DNA of 8,965 nucleotides, taken from the NCBI GenBank assembly GCA_030424825.1, contig JAUHWE010000150.1, positions 1 to 8,965 of the forward strand. Direction: 5' to 3'. The DNA comes from Verrucomicrobiia bacterium. GTDB lineage: Bacteria; Verrucomicrobiota; Verrucomicrobiia; Opitutales; Opitutaceae. The position numbers and the translations under genes are program-made. Below the pieces are notes generated by a model that was not told where the DNA came from, ran no database searches, and was given only the letters and a program-made list of their open reading frames with translations. This document shows, piece after piece, positions 6,406 through 8,965 of the stretch. Position 1 is the first letter of the stretch. Every line of letters begins with the position of its first letter.

Positions 6406-7458
6406 CTAGAGATTCGCGATGATCGCATTCGTCATCTCGGATGTCGAACGAGATCCGCCGAGATCTACGGTGCGGTTTTCTGTGTCCTGGAGCGTTTGTG
6501 AGACGGCGGATTCGATCCGCTGGGCGCCGCGTTCTCCGACATCTTTGTCCAGCCAGCGGAGCATTAGGGCGCCGGAAAGAATGGTGGCGATAGGATTGGC
6601 GATTCCTTTGCCGGCAATGGTGGGAGCGGAACCGTGGGAGGGTTGGAATACCGCATACTTATCGCCTATATCGGCCGAGGGGGCCATGCCCATGCCGCCT
6701 ACTAGTCCCGCGGCTTGGTCCGATAGGATATCGCCAAACATGTTTTCCGTGACCATGACGTCAAAACGGAAGGGGTCTTGGACCAGGAATAACGCCATGG
6801 CGTCGACGTATATGCGTTCTGTTTCGATGTCGGGATACTCCTGAGCCACTTCGTCGAAGACTCCTCGAAAAAAGGCCATGGACTGGAGCACATTCGCCTT
6901 GTCGATTAGAGCGACTTTTTTCCGTCGGTTTTTCGCGATTTCAAAAGTTGCCCGACAAATACGTTCGGCGCCTTTTCGAGTGATCTTCATGGTATCCGTG
7001 GCGAAATCACTGTTCTCCTCGCGTTTGGCGAGGCGTGCGGAAAACAAGCCCTCGCAGTTCTCCCGCATGAGAACGAAGTCGATGTCCTTGCCTTGGGGGA
7101 TTCTCAAAGGTGAGTGGATCTCGTTGTAGAGCTTTATCGGACGTACGCCTTGATAGAGATCGAGCTTTTCGCGAATATCGACTTGCGGAGTCATCTCCAC
7201 CCCATTGGGCCAGCGAACGTCGGGCAGACCCATCGCTCCAAGGAGTATGGCATCGTAGGTTTTGAGTTTTTCAACGGTTGACTCCGGAAGCGGGTCTCCG
7301 TTTTTCAAGTACTCGCCTGCCCCAACTGAGAGAGTCTCGAATGCCAAATCGAAGTCGTCCAGTTTATCGACCGTCGCTTTGAGGACCTGACAGGTGGCTT
7401 CGGTCACTTCTGGACCAATTCCATCTCCTGGGAGAACTGCGATGTTGTAGTGAGCCAT
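6406..7458 (-). CDS. Isocitrate/isopropylmalate dehydrogenase family protein (tartrate/malate-type, not clear LeuB)
   Basis: This 350-residue protein has the beta-decarboxylating dehydrogenase layout. GDGIGPEV is at 11-18; IREKLDLYQGVRP (95-107) and RENCEGLFS (132-140) give the substrate arginines Arg96, Arg106 and Arg132. LIDKANVL (184-191) gives the catalytic Lys187. YVDAM (Asp219) and ENMFGDILSD (Asp243, Asp247) give the metal aspartates. HGSAPTIAGKGIANP (275-289) is the NAD-site loop. RENCEGLFS differs from the LeuB RELTGG-IYFG pattern and is closer to the RENTEG of isocitrate and tartrate enzymes, so leucine biosynthesis is unlikely. The family oxidises a 2-hydroxy acid with a 3-carboxylate, often with decarboxylation. 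It is the first gene of the operon, divergent from the regulator, and may act on the product of the DUF1537 kinase. No Shine-Dalgarno precedes the ATG. Confidence 0.9.
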   Translation of the reverse strand: MAHYNIAVLPGDGIGPEVTEATCQVLKATVDKLDDFDLAFETLSVGAGEYLKNGDPLPESTVEKLKTYDAILLGAMGLPDVRWPNGVEMTPQVDIREKLDLYQGVRPIKLYNEIHSPLRIPQGKDIDFVLMRENCEGLFSARLAKREENSDFATDTMKITRKGAERICRATFEIAKNRRKKVALIDKANVLQSMAFFRGVFDEVAQEYPDIETERIYVDAMALFLVQDPFRFDVMVTENMFGDILSDQAAGLVGGMGMAPSADIGDKYAVFQPSHGSAPTIAGKGIANPIATILSGALMLRWLDKDVGERGAQRIESAVSQTLQDTENRTVDLGGSRSTSEMTNAIIANL

Positions 7459-7587
7459 AGAGTCGAGAGTAACACAGTTGCCTTTCGGAGTGCTATGTGC
7501 ATTTGCTTAATTAATCAGAGAAAAAGCGGCATGGGGTAAATTGAGATGTTAATTGAAAATGGGGCGAAAAATTACGATTGTGGTTGA

Positions 7588-7658
7588 AGGTAGCGGGCGA
7601 TCTCCGAGCGCCCATCATGCACGGTATTGGGTGGTCGCTCGGAGATCGACCGCTACCT
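7588..7658. repeat. Head-to-head REP pair (BIME-like), 23-base arms with one mismatch
   Basis: Arms at 7588-7610 and 7636-7658 are inverted copies with a single mismatch, around a 25-base centre. The left arm is identical to that of the element at 6241-6307 over GTAGCGGGCGATCTCCGAGC. The left unit pairs GGGCG with CGCCC; the right unit (minus strand) pairs GGTCG with CGACC. This is a compensatory double change that keeps the hairpin. The element lies in the leader of the regulator gene, ending 58 bases before its GTG. Confidence 0.87.
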
Positions 7659-7663
7659 GGGAC

Positions 7664-7695
7664 ACGCGGCATGGCGCAAGCGCCAACCCTACGAA
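7664..7695 (-). repeat. REP-like hairpin, tail family
   Basis: The core TGGCGC-AA-GCGCCA is a perfect stem. The flanks ACGCGGCA and CCCTACGA match the copies at 4493-4524 and 6339-6370. It starts five bases after the longer hairpin, and its end is within about ten bases of the regulator's ribosome binding site. Confidence 0.8.
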
Positions 7696-7702
7696 TTGGG
7701 AA

Positions 7703-7709
7703 AAGGGGG
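7703..7709 (+). promoter_or_regulatory. Ribosome binding site fixing a GTG start for the regulator
   Basis: AAGGGGG lies seven bases before the GTG at 7717. It supports that GTG rather than the ATG at 7627, which lies inside the repeat hairpin. The purine run is one of the few recognisable Shine-Dalgarno-like sites in this window. Confidence 0.6.
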
Positions 7710-7716
7710 ATACGCT

Positions 7717-8856
7717 GTGAAACGGGTAGCTTTGTTAATCGAAACTTCCAATGTATATGGTCGCGGCCTTTTGCGGGGGATACGTTCGTGGTCTCGGGAA
7801 AACGATTCCTGGTCGTTTCGATTGATCGAGCAAGGGCGGGGCGCAAAGATGCCCACTTGGCTTAAGAGCTGGGATGGTGACGGAATCATAGCCCGGGTGG
7901 AAAACAAGCGAATTGGCTCGTTCCTCGAAAGTCTCGCCATCCCGGTAGTCGACGTGAGCGCAGCTATGGAGGAGCCTTTATTCCCGCAAGTCGTAACGGA
8001 CAGCCGGGAAGTCGTGAGCTTGGCAATAGAGCATTTTGAGAGTCTGGGATTGCGGCATTTCGCCTATGGTGGGGATGACGTGTTTCACTGGTCCCGGTTG
8101 AGGTTCCATTACCTGCAGCAAGCGTTGAACGAGCGTGGAAGCGAATGCCTCGCTCGCAATGAGCGGATCACTCGACCCGAGGCTGAGATTAAGCAGTTAG
8201 GCAAGTGGTTGTTGGGCCTTCCCAAACCCATAGGTGTTTTGGCCTGTTATGATGTTAGAGGTCACGAAATTGTAGAAGCTTGTCGCGATGTCGGGTTGAA
8301 AGTTCCCGAAGAGGTGGCTGTGATGGGAGTGCACAACGACGATATTCTCTGTGAGTTATGCGATCCCCCCATGTCGAGTATCATACCGGATACGCACCAG
8401 GCGGGCTACCAAGCCGCAACCCTTTTGAGTCGCCTCATGAAAGCGGGAAGGCGATCTATAAAAAGGATACCGTTGAAGCAGGTGAAACCGCTGGGAGTTG
8501 CCGTGAGGCAGTCAACCAACGTGATTGCGGTTCCGGACCAGAAGATTGCGAGAGCGCTATCTTTTATAAAGGACAACGCATGCCAGGGGATAGGGGTATC
8601 GGATGTCTTGAAGGTCGAGCCTATGGCCAGAACGCAACTGGAACGAAAATTCAGGAAACTGATTGGGAGAAGTCCTCGAGAAGAGATTGAGAGGGTACGG
8701 ATGCTGCGGGTTCAGGAATTGCTGATTCACTCGACTCTGCCAATCAGCGCGATTGCCGAAGCGGCCGGGTTCGATTATCCGGAATACCTTACGGTCGCAT
8801 TCAAGCGACGCTTCGGGATGACGCCAAGAGCGTATCGATTGGAGCGTAGCCGCTGA
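7717..8856 (+). CDS. XylR-type transcriptional regulator: LacI-like sensor fused to AraC DNA-binding domain
   Basis: The protein has 379 residues, close to the usual length of about 390 for this family. It opens with KRVALLIETSNVYGRGLLRG (2-21), the hallmark start of XylR-type sensors. A periplasmic-binding-protein-like ligand domain follows to about residue 265, with IGVLACYDVRGHEI and VPEEVAVMGVHNDD as conserved LacI/XylR landmarks. The C-terminus is an AraC domain with two helix-turn-helix units, about 292-315 and 341-372, ending SAIAEAAGFDYPEYLTVAFK and FGMTPRAYR. The ligand is probably a sugar or sugar acid used by the divergent operon. I start it at the GTG at 7717; the frame stays open to an ATG at 7627, but those 30 codons are repeat sequence. 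The last five codons and the stop overlap another hairpin repeat. Confidence 0.92.
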   Translation: MKRVALLIETSNVYGRGLLRGIRSWSRENDSWSFRLIEQGRGAKMPTWLKSWDGDGIIARVENKRIGSFLESLAIPVVDVSAAMEEPLFPQVVTDSREVVSLAIEHFESLGLRHFAYGGDDVFHWSRLRFHYLQQALNERGSECLARNERITRPEAEIKQLGKWLLGLPKPIGVLACYDVRGHEIVEACRDVGLKVPEEVAVMGVHNDDILCELCDPPMSSIIPDTHQAGYQAATLLSRLMKAGRRSIKRIPLKQVKPLGVAVRQSTNVIAVPDQKIARALSFIKDNACQGIGVSDVLKVEPMARTQLERKFRKLIGRSPREEIERVRMLRVQELLIHSTLPISAIAEAAGFDYPEYLTVAFKRRFGMTPRAYRLERSR

Positions 8857-8869
8857 ATAAGGCTCCTAC
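8841..8869 (-). repeat. Possible REP-like hairpin overlapping the regulator stop codon
   Basis: On the minus strand GTAG (8869-8866) runs into GGAGC (8866-8862), which pairs with GCTCC at 8845-8841. An alternative inner stem AGCC/GGCT (8848-8851 and 8861-8864) exists. It resembles the GTAGGAGC starts of known REP families but has no second copy here. It overlaps the final codons and TGA of the regulator and may help end transcription or protect the 3' end. Confidence 0.4.
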
Positions 8870-8965
8870 TACGATGCGGCTGAAAGTAGGGTATTTTGTC
8901 GCTGAAGCGGATCTAAGGTGATGGCTAAACGTGGGGCTGGCACTGGCCATGCCGTGCTCCCAACT
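8857..8965. other. Intergenic end of window, no gene seen
   Basis: The 109 bases after the regulator contain the end of one hairpin repeat and a second repeat at 8931-8956. No coding frame or T-rich terminator is visible. The right edge cuts the region, so what follows is unknown. Confidence 0.6.
8931..8956 (+). repeat. REP-like hairpin, tail family, opposite orientation
   Basis: GTGG (8931-8934) is followed by GGC, a perfect stem TGGC-ACTG-GCCA (8938-8949), a bulged T and GCC (8951-8953). This is the same order of parts as the minus-strand copies at 4493, 6339 and 7664, two bases shorter in the loop region and with GTGG in place of GTAG. Confidence 0.68.

Larger units (their letters stand above)
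7459..7716. promoter_or_regulatory. Divergent promoter region between the operon and its regulator
   Basis: This 258-base gap must drive both the minus-strand operon and the plus-strand regulator. The half next to the dehydrogenase (7459-7587) is AT-rich, with a TTAATTAA palindrome at 7507-7514. It also has GAAAAT (7555-7560) and GAAAAA (7566-7571) spaced 11 bases apart, one helical turn, as expected of direct-repeat sites bound by AraC-type domains. The other half (7588-7695) is filled by REP-like repeats. I found no clear -35/-10 pair, so promoter positions are left open. Confidence 0.45.

Noticed and set aside
6406..7458. Assignment of the dehydrogenase as LeuB of leucine biosynthesis
   Set aside because: The substrate loop motif differs from LeuB, and no leuA, leuC or leuD gene is nearby; the surroundings are catabolic.
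6241..7658. Composite transposon or MITE bounded by the two long inverted-repeat elements
   Set aside because: Each element is a self-contained hairpin, no target-site duplications are visible, and the DNA between them is ordinary operon sequence with no transposase.
4493..7695. CRISPR array from the repeated 32-base motif
   Set aside because: The copies are more than 1 kb apart with genes between them, and there are no regular spacers or cas genes.

Overview
The window looks like a chromosomal carbohydrate-catabolism region of a Gram-negative bacterium. The gene set resembles a marine Verrucomicrobiota (Opitutia type): an exported esterase/SMP-30 fusion, a XylR-type LacI/AraC hybrid regulator, Gfo/Idh/MocA and DUF1537 enzymes, few clear Shine-Dalgarno sites, and base composition near 50-55% GC by eye. 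The lineage is an inference from gene style only; there is no rRNA or marker gene here.

Layout. Seven of the eight genes lie on the minus strand; one regulator at the right lies on the plus strand and is divergent. Reading the minus strand in transcription order: an isocitrate/isopropylmalate-type dehydrogenase (7458-6406), a metal-dependent cyclase-family hydrolase (6228-5584), a Gfo/Idh/MocA oxidoreductase (5567-4539), a VOC-family protein (4382-3993), a DUF1537 four-carbon acid sugar kinase (3991-2594, one base after the VOC stop), a small two-helix membrane protein (2573-2049), and, after a 350-base gap, an exported esterase fused to an SMP-30/gluconolactonase domain that runs off the left edge (1698-1). 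The plus-strand regulator starts at a GTG at 7717 and ends at 8856.

Working model (inference). The regulator senses a sugar or sugar acid and controls the divergent operon. The operon carries an oxidoreductase, a possible lactonase/amidase-like hydrolase, a sugar-acid kinase and a beta-decarboxylating-type dehydrogenase. DUF1537 kinases are usually paired with PdxA2-type dehydrogenases; here the dehydrogenase is from the related IPMDH/IDH family. The exported esterase/lactonase may act upstream on an esterified or lactone substrate, but it could be a separate unit.

The most unusual content is between the genes. Every large gap holds short elements that begin with GTAG or GTGG and fold into imperfect hairpins. 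Several are paired head-to-head, and some stem base changes are compensatory. They resemble REP/BIME elements, the substrates of RAYT (Y1) transposases. I count about ten hairpin units of at least two sequence families in under 9 kb. No RAYT gene is in the window. Two of these elements create misleading upstream start codons for the flanking genes.
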